Below are positions 41,804-49,497 of a stretch of 64,000 nt of DNA, piece after piece; position 1 is the stretch's first letter; the number at the start of each line of letters is the position of its first letter. The DNA lies in assembly GCA_021775805.1 (NCBI GenBank), contig JAJFHD010000015.1, positions 79,628-143,627 of the forward strand, in the 5' to 3' direction. Below the pieces are notes generated by a model. It did not search any database and was not told the DNA's origin. It saw only the letters and a program-made list of their open reading frames with translations. The position numbers and the translations under genes were made by a program. The DNA is from Alphaproteobacteria bacterium. Lineage in GTDB: Bacteria > Pseudomonadota > Alphaproteobacteria > Rhizobiales > JAJFHC01.

Positions 41804-43126
41804 ATGAGTGGTTCAGCGTCACAAAAGCTGTTTGACCGCGGCATGAAAGTCCTGGTGGAGGGCGTGTCGTCGGCCTCACGGGGCCCGGCCGCTTTCGGGA
41901 CCACGCCCCGGTACATGTCCCATGGCCAGGGCACACGACTCTACGATGTGGACGGGCGCGAATATCTCGACTGGATGATGGCCTTCGGTGCCCTGCCCCT
42001 TGGTCATGCTCATCCGGCGATCGTCGAGGTTGTCGCCCGTGAGGTTGCCAGGGGCACGCATTTCGCAACGGCGCTGGAAGTGGAGGTAGAGGTTGCCGAA
42101 ATTCTGGTCGATCTTCTGCCCCATGTGGAAAAGATCAGGTTTGCCAACACCGGGACTGAAGCCTGCATGGCGGCCTTCCGCCTGGCCCGGGGCCACACCG
42201 GCCGGCGCAAGATCATCAAGTTCGAAGGCCACTATCACGGCTGGTCGGACTCGGTCTTGCTGAACACCAACCCTCAGCCGGTGACGGCATTGGGACACCC
42301 TAACTCCCCCATCCGTATTCCTGACAGCTCAGGCATCCTGGAGGAGTGCTGGCTCGATACGATTGTCGTGCCCTGGAACGATGTGGAGGCGCTCGAGCGC
42401 GCCATGGAAGTCCATGGCCGGGACGCGGCCTGCGTGGTGACGGAGGGGGTCATGTCGAACATGGGCGTGATCCCGCCCAAGGCGGGTTATCTCAACCGCA
42501 TGCAGGAGCTGTGTCGGGAATACGGCGCCCTGTTCTACCTTGACGAGACGGTCACGGGTTTCCGGCTGGCCGCGGGGGGCTGTGCAGAACTCTATGGGCT
42601 CCATCCCGATATCGTGACCTATGGCAAGGCCCTGGGCGGCGGCGTTCCGATGGCGGCGATCGGCGGGTCGTCGGACATCATGTCGGGTCTTGAATGGGGC
42701 AAGGTGCTGCACTTCGGCACCCACAATGCAGGGCGCCTGGCGCTTCATATCTGCAAGACAATGCTGACGACGATGCTGGCCGACGAACAGAACGGCTTTG
42801 CCGTGATCAAGGATCTCGGCCAGAAAATGACCGCTGAGATCCAGAACGTCGCCCGCGGCAACAACAAGCACGGCGTGATCTGCCAGGGCGTCAATTCGAT
42901 GTTCCAGATATTCTTCACCGACCTGGACGAGATTAGCGACTACCGGGATTTCTGCGGGCATGTGGACCGGCTCAAGTTCCGGGACTTTACGCTCAGGCTG
43001 TTCGACAAGGGCGTTTACATGAACCCGTCCGCGACGCTTCACTCGCTGTCCTCGGTGGTTCACACGCAAGACGATATTCAGTTCACCGCCAGGGCGATTG
43101 CGGAAGTTCTCGACGAGATGCCTTGA
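41804..43126 (+). CDS. Class III PLP-dependent aminotransferase (GSA aminomutase-like)
   Basis: 440 residues of the fold-type I class III family. Landmarks are LYDVDGREYLDWMMAFGALPLGHAHP, FANTGTEACMAAFRLAR, HYHGWSD, the cofactor Asp in LFYLDETVTGFRLA, and the PLP Lys in VTYGKALGGGVPMAAIGG near 275. It resembles glutamate-1-semialdehyde aminomutase and related aminotransferases acting on amino groups distal to the carboxylate (beta-, gamma- or omega-amino acids). Adjacent P5C-reductase-like and XRE-cupin genes argue for catabolism rather than haem synthesis. Confidence 0.86.
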   Translation: MSGSASQKLFDRGMKVLVEGVSSASRGPAAFGTTPRYMSHGQGTRLYDVDGREYLDWMMAFGALPLGHAHPAIVEVVAREVARGTHFATALEVEVEVAEILVDLLPHVEKIRFANTGTEACMAAFRLARGHTGRRKIIKFEGHYHGWSDSVLLNTNPQPVTALGHPNSPIRIPDSSGILEECWLDTIVVPWNDVEALERAMEVHGRDAACVVTEGVMSNMGVIPPKAGYLNRMQELCREYGALFYLDETVTGFRLAAGGCAELYGLHPDIVTYGKALGGGVPMAAIGGSSDIMSGLEWGKVLHFGTHNAGRLALHICKTMLTTMLADEQNGFAVIKDLGQKMTAEIQNVARGNNKHGVICQGVNSMFQIFFTDLDEISDYRDFCGHVDRLKFRDFTLRLFDKGVYMNPSATLHSLSSVVHTQDDIQFTARAIAEVLDEMP

Positions 43127-43129
43127 CCG

Positions 43130-43930
43130 ATGGGCATCAAGGTCCCGGCAAATCCGAACGCAACGACACTCGGCATTATCGGTGTCGGCCGTCTTGCACA
43201 GTTCATTGTGCAGGGGCTGGCGCTCGCAGAGGGCCGATACCGGATCGTGCTGTCACCCCGCAGCGCTGAACGCGCGCGCCTGTTGTCGGAGCAGTACGGG
43301 GCGGAGATTGCTCGCGACAATCAGGCGGTCGCGGACGCCAGCGACATTTTGCTGGTATGCCTGCCGGAAGCCAGCAGCGGTCGCATCCTGTCCGGCCTGG
43401 TGTTTCGGGGAGACCAGACTGTGCTCTCGGCCGTGGCCGGGTTGAGCGCCGGCGATCTCGCCCGAACGGTGTCGCCCGCCAGAGCCTGCTGCACCATGAT
43501 GCCCGGCCACGCCAATGCCCTGGGCATGGGTCCAAGCTTGCTCCATCCGCCTGACGCTGCCTGCCGGGCCCTGCTCGGACATCTGGGGCCGGTCCATGCG
43601 TTCACGGAAACCGCAGCCTTCGAGGCGGCCTGTGTTTTCGGCGCGTTTTCGGGCGCGAGTTTCATTTTCATGAACCGGATCATGACGTGGTTCGAAGACA
43701 AGGGCATCGAACCCGAGGTGGCCCGGGCCCTGGTGGCCGACACCCTGCGCGGCAATGCCGAAGTCGTGCGTCAGGCAGACCGGCCCATGGCAGCGATCAT
43801 CGACGGTGTTGCGACCCCCGGCGGCATCTCCCGGCACTGCGCAGACACGGTCGATGCAGGCGGCGGCCTGGAGGCCTGGTCAACGGCTCTGGAGGCGGTC
43901 CACAAGCGGCTGTCGGGCAGTCAGGACTGA
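43130..43930 (+). CDS. NAD(P)-binding protein of the pyrroline-5-carboxylate reductase family
   Basis: 266 residues. An N-terminal Rossmann motif TLGIIGVGRLAQFIVQGL is followed by the P5CR-type DILLVCLPEASSGRILSGL, ACCTMMPGHANALGMG (family consensus mPN) and a C-terminal helical domain with DGVATPGGISRH, which matches the TSPGGTT-type signature near residue 227. It starts 3 bp after the aminotransferase stop, so the two are coupled. It likely reduces or oxidises an imine or cyclic product related to the aminotransferase substrate; true proline synthesis is less likely. Confidence 0.78.
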   Translation: MGIKVPANPNATTLGIIGVGRLAQFIVQGLALAEGRYRIVLSPRSAERARLLSEQYGAEIARDNQAVADASDILLVCLPEASSGRILSGLVFRGDQTVLSAVAGLSAGDLARTVSPARACCTMMPGHANALGMGPSLLHPPDAACRALLGHLGPVHAFTETAAFEAACVFGAFSGASFIFMNRIMTWFEDKGIEPEVARALVADTLRGNAEVVRQADRPMAAIIDGVATPGGISRHCADTVDAGGGLEAWSTALEAVHKRLSGSQD

Positions 43931-44044
43931 TTGCGGCTCAGAGCCTGATTTAAAAGTTGCCGAGTGATATCAGCAGGTTGTGATTCCATCGGATTGATGA
44001 AGATTCGAAGGAGACCACGATGGCCTGGACTGATGGCACCCGCG

Positions 44045-44059
44045 TTACGGTGACAGTTT
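44045..44059. repeat. Partial copy of the 20 bp direct repeat (15 bp)
   Basis: The first 15 bases of the repeat (TTACGGTGACAGTTT) are present; the next bases diverge. It lies at the left edge of the RHS fragment and ends a short frame that starts with an ATG near 44021. Confidence 0.8.
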
Positions 44060-44083
44060 TCTACCCCCCCCAATGACCAACAA

Positions 44084-44373
44084 TTGAACGACGGTGCCAG
44101 CGCGCTTATCTGGCAAGACGCTATTAACGCGCTCAGCCTGCTGGTCGAGCAGACCGACGCCAAGGGCCAACTGACCACCATCACCTACAATACGCTGGGC
44201 GCATATTGACGCGCACGGACGATGCCTTCGGCACGCCCCAGGTCTCGACGTGGTTCTACGACACCGCCACCACCGACATCGGCAAACTGCATACCGCATC
44301 GAGCACGGCCGGCTATTTGGTCACGCAAAGCTACGACACCTTGGGGCGGCCGTCATCGTCGGGGTTACGGTGA
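44084..44373 (+). pseudogene. RHS/YD-repeat protein fragment with a one-base deletion
   Basis: Two overlapping frames together encode RHS-type repeats. The first reads NDGASALIWQDAINA, then LLVEQTDAKGQLTTITYNTLG; the second RTDDAFGTPQVSTWFYDTA, then GYLVTQSYDTLGRPSS. Inserting one base near 44200 restores LGRILTRTDD across the junction, so a single deletion broke the frame. Only about 95 codons remain of a protein family usually over 1000 residues long. The fragment runs directly into a copy of the 20 bp repeat. RHS proteins are polymorphic toxins or surface proteins; this piece is inactive. Confidence 0.82.
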
Positions 44374-44384
44374 CAGTTTACTTA
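44365..44384. repeat. 20 bp direct repeat, copy 2
   Basis: The sequence TTACGGTGACAGTTTACTTA is identical to 48063-48082. The two copies, in the same orientation, bracket the caspase gene and the cyclase pseudogene (3698 bp repeat start to repeat start). A 15 bp match also occurs at 44045. Confidence 0.92.
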
Positions 44385-44402
44385 GGTGAACTAGTTTCGA
44401 CT

Positions 44403-47240
44403 TTATCTGCACGCCGCGGCCTGATTCGTACGTGCCTGGAGCATATCGACAGCTGTCTCGTCACCTGCCTTGGCGGCCTTGGCTAGCCAGTTGATACCGT
44501 TTCGACATTGGGTGGATCCCAGCAGCCACTCGCTTCCGTCGAGAAGTTTCTCACCAAACTTTCTCATGGCAAGAACGAACCCGCCTTCTGCCGCTCGTCG
44601 GACAAGGTCGTCTACTTCATTGGTGTTTCGTTTGGTAAGTCGGTACATCGTGGCCAATTGATACATCGCAACAGGATTTTGCTTTTCCTTGATCGCGAGA
44701 TTGTATGCCGCTGCTGCAACTTTTCGATCTCTGTCAACCAAGGGAATGCCGTCGACCGATCCATCTCGGTATGCAAGCCCTTTCAGTGTCAAGGCTGCGG
44801 AATAAAGTTCGCTTGCCGCAAGTTCCAGTTCATGTAGGGCAACGTCATTGTCCTTGCCTATATGCGCTCGTGCCATTTGGTAGCGGTATCGGGTATCCTG
44901 AGTATCCGCGAAGGCCTTCCTGCACGATCGAATGGCAATATTGCGTTCAACGTCAGATAAGGATTTCAGATCGGCATTGGTCACGGCAATATGCTTTGCG
45001 TTCGGATCAACATTGTCGCCAGCTAGAGCATCGCATCTCGTGGCCGCCGCGAAGGTAAGGCCTACCCTGGCAATTTTCTCCTGTTCGACGAGTTGCAATT
45101 CCTTGTCATCGACTACAGATGGAACACCGATTTTCGTAAGAAGCTCCTTGTCCCAAATTTTCCGTTGCTCATCCAACCAAATCGGCAAGCGCTCAAGTTC
45201 AGTAGGTGCGCCATAATGGTCCACCAGACTCATAGGAGTTTCTGGTGGTTCGTTCAGTCTTGCTACTTCTGCCTTGTGTTGAGAAACGAGTTGAGCATTC
45301 CCCTGCTTGAACTCGTCAATCACTTCCTTGTGTCCTTCTATCTCCTTCTCATACCATTCTGTCAGCTGAGACAGGAATCCTGGGGCATCATATTTGCTCA
45401 CTAATTCCCTCGGCGTGATTGGCATCACGTCGTTTCGAATAGCCGCCATAGTGGCGCCCAATCCTACTATGCAGAAAACAACTGCTGCCATCCAGGCCCT
45501 CGCAGTTCGCGGTACAACGAAGGCAATGAAGTCAGAGAGTGGTTTTTCCTTTTTGGAATCGGATAGTTCCTTCTTCAACTCTTCGATCTGAGAATTCTTC
45601 TCTTCGATCTGAGAATTCTTCGCCTTTAAATTGCGTTCGTGGTCGGCCTTCGATTTTTCAATCTCTCTGTTCAGTCGATCTTCAAATTCCTCATTCAGTT
45701 TGGCGGCAAGGTCTGATTTGGACCTATCGACTTTCTCTTTGACCGCACTATCGAAACCTTTGGTGAGTTGCGCCAGGTCCTTTTCCAGTTCCGACTTGTG
45801 TGATCTCTCTGCACTGAGTTTCTCCTCAAAGTTTCGCTCAAGTTCGGCAACAGAGGACTTCAGATCCGTCAGCTCTTTTCGCTCGGGAGCGAATGCCAGC
45901 TCCTGCCATTGCAAGACGGCTTCCGACAAAAGTAATGCGCCTGCGGAGAAACTGTGCAGTATGTCAAACCGTGCCATGTCATCGGCGTTTTCAATCGAAA
46001 TGTTGTTTTCGAATTGATTGAGGAAACCACCCCAGAGTTCTCTGGTCCCCTCGTCGAGCAGTTCGTGTCGTGCAGTCTCGTCAATTGTTGATCGGACGTC
46101 GGCGATCTGTCGTGGCCATCTGTTCTTTCCGATGACCGGATAACCCTCGCTGGGTGTATCGGGCCACAGGCAAGGATTCTGTTTACTTCCCTCAAGAGCT
46201 CTTTCAAGATACCGATGAATGTCCCTGATCGTGATGTCTTCCTTGGCGGAATTGCTGTTTGTTGCGTCTCCCGTCACCAATCCTTTGCAGAGATGATAGG
46301 TAAACACGCCCATTTCCAAATTTGGATCTTCTTTGGCGACCTCTGCTGGCAAGGCGGCTGTCAGCACAGTAAGACCATCGATGTTGCCCCGAGTGTTGAG
46401 CCTTTCTATGGCCCCCCCGGAAAAACAAGCGTCAATTATAAGGACGGTGCTGCGACCGGCTCTTTGTGTTGCGCGAAGTGTTATGGCTGCGATCTCCAAT
46501 CCTGTCCGGGCAAGGTCCTTGCGAGATAACTCTTCTGTACCGAGGTAATAACTGTCATCGGGACCTGCGACCCCATGGCCAGAAAAGTATATGAGAGAAA
46601 GATCGCCCGGCCGCGACATCACATAGAATTGCGAAATCAGGTCCTCCAAGCCGGTACGGGTCTTTGGAAAATACTCCGTTCCTCCCTTGCCGTCCGGTAC
46701 CGCTTCCCCTGCGATCCAGATGTCGGAGAACCCGCCAATGTCTGGGTTCTTGAGAACATGCGCGAACTCCCTGATATCATTTTTTACGTAGTGGAGCGTG
46801 TCAAAGTCTGAGTTTTCCGGATGCGCATCCACACCGATCAGTAGGGCCCGCCGTGAGGACTTTGCGGTGTCCGTAAGCTCACCTTCCAGTTCAGTGACAA
46901 TGCGTTCTTCCGGTTTCACTTTTATCGATTTGCCATCGATGGTAATGCCGGTCGAGCTGCTGTCGTGATGGATGCTTATTGAAATCCCTGGGTGTTTCTC
47001 AATCTGAGGAACGGCTTTCTGAAAGATTGTTTTTGCCAGTTCCTGGAGACTGATTTCCCCGAGCGCCGCAGCTGTGAACCACATGGCATCGACAACCAAA
47101 CCCTTCGAATGTTTGCTGGATTGTGTGCTTGAGCCGATCTCGAATCCGGCTTGTTCCATGTCGGTACGAAACTGATCGACGATTTCATCCCGTCGATCAG
47201 AGTGTTCATGCGGAATTGAAATTCGAATTTCTGGAGTCAT
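44403..47240 (-). CDS. Composite caspase-like (C14) membrane protein with coiled coil and Sel1-like repeats
   Basis: 945 residues. (1) An N-terminal alpha/beta region (1-115), with a hydrophobic helix (VVDAMWFTAAALGEISLQELAK) and a strand pair ending TIDGKSIKV style, resembles effector-associated constant-component domains of bacterial conflict systems. (2) A peptidase C14 domain (about 128-380) with H222 in IYFSGHG and C272 in IIDACFSGG. (3) A charged coiled coil (about 455-565). (4) One membrane helix (about 582-601). (5) A C-terminal region with Sel1-like repeats (about 850-940). The start at 47240 follows GGGGGAGG; a start seven codons upstream lacks a site. AT-rich compared with its surroundings. 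The catalytic dyad is intact, so it may be an active death-type protease anchored in the membrane; its targets are unknown. Confidence 0.82.
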   Translation of the reverse strand: MTPEIRISIPHEHSDRRDEIVDQFRTDMEQAGFEIGSSTQSSKHSKGLVVDAMWFTAAALGEISLQELAKTIFQKAVPQIEKHPGISISIHHDSSSTGITIDGKSIKVKPEERIVTELEGELTDTAKSSRRALLIGVDAHPENSDFDTLHYVKNDIREFAHVLKNPDIGGFSDIWIAGEAVPDGKGGTEYFPKTRTGLEDLISQFYVMSRPGDLSLIYFSGHGVAGPDDSYYLGTEELSRKDLARTGLEIAAITLRATQRAGRSTVLIIDACFSGGAIERLNTRGNIDGLTVLTAALPAEVAKEDPNLEMGVFTYHLCKGLVTGDATNSNSAKEDITIRDIHRYLERALEGSKQNPCLWPDTPSEGYPVIGKNRWPRQIADVRSTIDETARHELLDEGTRELWGGFLNQFENNISIENADDMARFDILHSFSAGALLLSEAVLQWQELAFAPERKELTDLKSSVAELERNFEEKLSAERSHKSELEKDLAQLTKGFDSAVKEKVDRSKSDLAAKLNEEFEDRLNREIEKSKADHERNLKAKNSQIEEKNSQIEELKKELSDSKKEKPLSDFIAFVVPRTARAWMAAVVFCIVGLGATMAAIRNDVMPITPRELVSKYDAPGFLSQLTEWYEKEIEGHKEVIDEFKQGNAQLVSQHKAEVARLNEPPETPMSLVDHYGAPTELERLPIWLDEQRKIWDKELLTKIGVPSVVDDKELQLVEQEKIARVGLTFAAATRCDALAGDNVDPNAKHIAVTNADLKSLSDVERNIAIRSCRKAFADTQDTRYRYQMARAHIGKDNDVALHELELAASELYSAALTLKGLAYRDGSVDGIPLVDRDRKVAAAAYNLAIKEKQNPVAMYQLATMYRLTKRNTNEVDDLVRRAAEGGFVLAMRKFGEKLLDGSEWLLGSTQCRNGINWLAKAAKAGDETAVDMLQARTNQAAACR
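45580..45621. repeat. 21 bp tandem duplication in the caspase coiled coil
   Basis: Two perfect 21 bp units (45580-45600 and 45601-45621) encode the repeated heptad KNSQIEEKNSQIEE of the coiled coil. The change adds exactly one heptad and keeps both frame and register. Confidence 0.9.
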
Positions 47241-47476
47241 GGCCTCCCCCCCGTCATCCATTTTTGTGAGTAAACAAAATTATTCATGAGGAGTCCATCG
47301 CACTATACCGCTAATTGAAAAATTTTGGATGCAGAAAGTACGTTAGAGTTTTCGGAATTTCTGTTGAAATTCTGTTGCACTCTGGAAGCCAATATTGTCG
47401 ATAATTGTATGCTACGAATGGGTTGGCTGCATCGACGCGCAAGCTGCTTGGTGTTACGGTTGGGCGTAAAGAATAG

Positions 47477-48062
47477 ATGGGGTCAGTTTCCCGTAGCACA
47501 TGCTCACGACTAACCAAGAGATTTTCAAATAGGATTTTGTCCATACCAGAATTTTACAACCACTTGGAACAGTACGCACGTGCACAGGAAGACGATGACC
47601 GGACGAAGATAAACCACAAGCTGTGGAGCGAATTCGGTGTCGAGCAGGCGGGGCTGGTCTTGGATATGGCAGAGTTTTCGAGACTGCCAAAAATGCGTGG
47701 CCGGATCCACTATCTCTCCATGGTCCAGCGCATGCGAATGACGGCGCGACCAATAGTGGAAAACAATGGCGGCCATGTCGTGAAATTCGAGGCGGACAAT
47801 TGTTACGCCCGGTTTCCTGAAGTGCTCGACGATGTCAGGGCTGCAAGGACCTAATCGTATACACTTGAAGCCATGAACCTGACGACGCCAGACGATTTTG
47901 ATATTCACGCGTCGTTTGACATCGACTATGGAGAGTATCTGCTGGTCAAGGACAGGGACTTCTGGGATGTCCCCGTGAACACCGCCAGCCGGCTCGGCGA
48001 AGACCTTGCGGAAACGGGTGAAATACTGATCACCGACAACGCGCTTCGCAAATTTACTGGGA
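47477..48062 (+). pseudogene. Class III nucleotide cyclase, interrupted and truncated
   Basis: The frame from an ATG at 47477 encodes a short cyclase-type protein: HKLWSEFGVEQAGLVLDMAEFSR, FLSM-like YLSMVQRMR, and HVVKFEADNCYARF, which holds the second metal Asp. A TAA at 47852 interrupts the same frame; it resumes at once and continues with DFDIHASFDIDYGEYLLVKDRDFW and DVPVNTASRLGEDLAETGEILIT (Asn-Arg catalytic pair region). The frame then runs into the 20 bp repeat at 48063 and loses its natural end. The nonsense codon and the truncation make it a pseudogene. It is divergent from the caspase gene across about 240 bp. Confidence 0.82.
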
Positions 48063-48082
48063 TTACGGTGACAGTTTACTTA
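48063..48082. repeat. 20 bp direct repeat, copy 3
   Basis: Identical to 44365-44384 and in the same orientation. It truncates the cyclase pseudogene at its 3' end, just as copy 2 truncates the RHS fragment. Confidence 0.92.
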
Positions 48083-48084
48083 AC

Positions 48085-48425
48085 TCCCAAATATCCGGCA
48101 CTAAACACTCAGAACCTCCAGTGCACGGAACATCGGGAAACCGCGACCGGTGATTTCGCACGCCGACCGTTGGCGCACGGCTAAATGGTTCAAGTCTCCC
48201 GCAATCCCCCGTCAACCTCACATGCAATACTTTCAAGCATGGACCAAAGACAACAAGCGCGAGAACCACGTCTCTACCCGATCGTCACTTCTGCGGTTTT
48301 CTACTGTCCGCACCAAAACCTTTAGTGCAACAGGAAATTGCTTTGCTATCATCACGCTATATCAAATACTGATTCACACCTGTGGCGGAAATCGGCAATT
48401 CCGGCGTCTGAAGGAGTTGGGACTC
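48085..48425. other. Intergenic region after the repeat, no gene seen
   Basis: 341 bp without a recognisable gene. An open frame continues upstream from the hydrolase ATG through this region, but it lacks family-like sequence. AAGGAG at 48411-48416 is the ribosome site for the hydrolase at 48426. Confidence 0.5.
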
Positions 48426-49442
48426 ATGGCCAAACACCTCATCGTAATCCACGGCCGGTCGATCAAACCGGCAGAAGCAAGAATGAAAACACTTGTCCGC
48501 GACGCCGTCAGCCACGGGCTCGTTCGGGCCGGCGACCCGGATACGGCGGCAAAAATCCGGAGCGGTGAAATCAAACTGACATGTGCCTATTACGGCGATA
48601 TCAACAACGCGATTCAAGCAAGGGAAGACAAAGGCGACCGGAGGGCTCTGACGGCGGCGGATCCGGATCACGGAAACGCCCCCGCCCTGCCGCACGAATT
48701 GCTTGAAGACGCCATGTCGCTGACCCTTGCCCGTTCTGCGAAGTTTACCAAGGGCGCCTACAGGAAGGTTCTGGATGAAGCCGACGACATGCGTTTGCTT
48801 GACGAAGCCGCCAGTGTCATCAGTTTCTTCGGGTCGGTCGCCACATTCGGATTCCTGAATGAAAAAGTCATTGAAATTGCAAAGCCGGATATGAGCGCGT
48901 ACCTGATGAATCACGATGTCGGATCGGCGGTGCGGATGAGGCTGCAGGATCATCTGGTGCCGTGCATCGCCGACGGCGACGACATCATGCTGATCTCCCA
49001 CTCGATGGGTTGCATGGTGGCCTATGATGTTTTCTGGAAAATCTCACACGAAAGCGAATACAGCAGCACCCGTGCGACAAACAATCGCGTCGGCAAATGG
49101 TTGACGATCGGTTGTCCGCTTGCCGAGCCCGGTGTGCGGAAAAACCTGCGTGACGGTCATCGCCGCCATGACGACAGATACCCGCGAAACGCGTTCCGTG
49201 CCTGGAGCAATATCTGGGCCGTGGATGATTTCATTGCCCACAGGTCGCGCATAAAACCTCATTTCCGGGAGATGACACGGAACAAGTTCGTGGAGTCAAT
49301 AAGCGACAAAAGAATCTATAACTGCTGGGTGTACTCCGAAGACAGCTCCGACGACCTGATTTCAAATCCTCATGATTTGTACGGTTACCTGATTTCCAGA
49401 GACGTCGGCGCGGAAGTGAGTGCCTGGGCTCAATCGGCATAG
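48426..49442 (+). CDS. Alpha/beta-hydrolase-like protein of unknown function
   Basis: 338 residues. The N-terminus reads AKHLIVIHGRSIKPAE, as in hydrolase folds with an HG oxyanion motif. The nucleophile elbow is LISHSMGCMVAYDVFW near 199-202, followed by KWLTIGCPLAEPGVRK. A conserved-looking Asp and His follow in WAVDDFIAHRSRI near residue 280. There is no signal peptide or membrane helix. The motifs indicate a serine hydrolase of the lipase/esterase type, perhaps related to family proteins annotated only as hypothetical. It sits at the right edge of the caspase scar region but has normal GC, so it may belong to the core chromosome. Confidence 0.62.
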   Translation: MAKHLIVIHGRSIKPAEARMKTLVRDAVSHGLVRAGDPDTAAKIRSGEIKLTCAYYGDINNAIQAREDKGDRRALTAADPDHGNAPALPHELLEDAMSLTLARSAKFTKGAYRKVLDEADDMRLLDEAASVISFFGSVATFGFLNEKVIEIAKPDMSAYLMNHDVGSAVRMRLQDHLVPCIADGDDIMLISHSMGCMVAYDVFWKISHESEYSSTRATNNRVGKWLTIGCPLAEPGVRKNLRDGHRRHDDRYPRNAFRAWSNIWAVDDFIAHRSRIKPHFREMTRNKFVESISDKRIYNCWVYSEDSSDDLISNPHDLYGYLISRDVGAEVSAWAQSA

Positions 49443-49497
49443 ACATCATGGCGCCGGCCGCGCGGCGACCCGGGAGTTGGCATTCAAACAGGCGGGA

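Noticed and set aside
41804..43126. Calling the aminotransferase HemL
   Set aside because: The regulator and P5C-reductase-like neighbour point to catabolism, and by eye the sequence is only GSA-aminomutase-like.
44403..48062. Caspase plus cyclase as a CBASS system
   Set aside because: The cyclase is class III (adenylate cyclase type), not a CD-NTase, and it is broken; no CBASS accessory genes are seen.
44365..48082. Reading the 20 bp repeats as attL/attR of an integrated element
   Set aside because: No integrase lies between or beside them, no tRNA is at either end, and a third partial copy exists nearby, so a dispersed repeat or recombination scar fits better.
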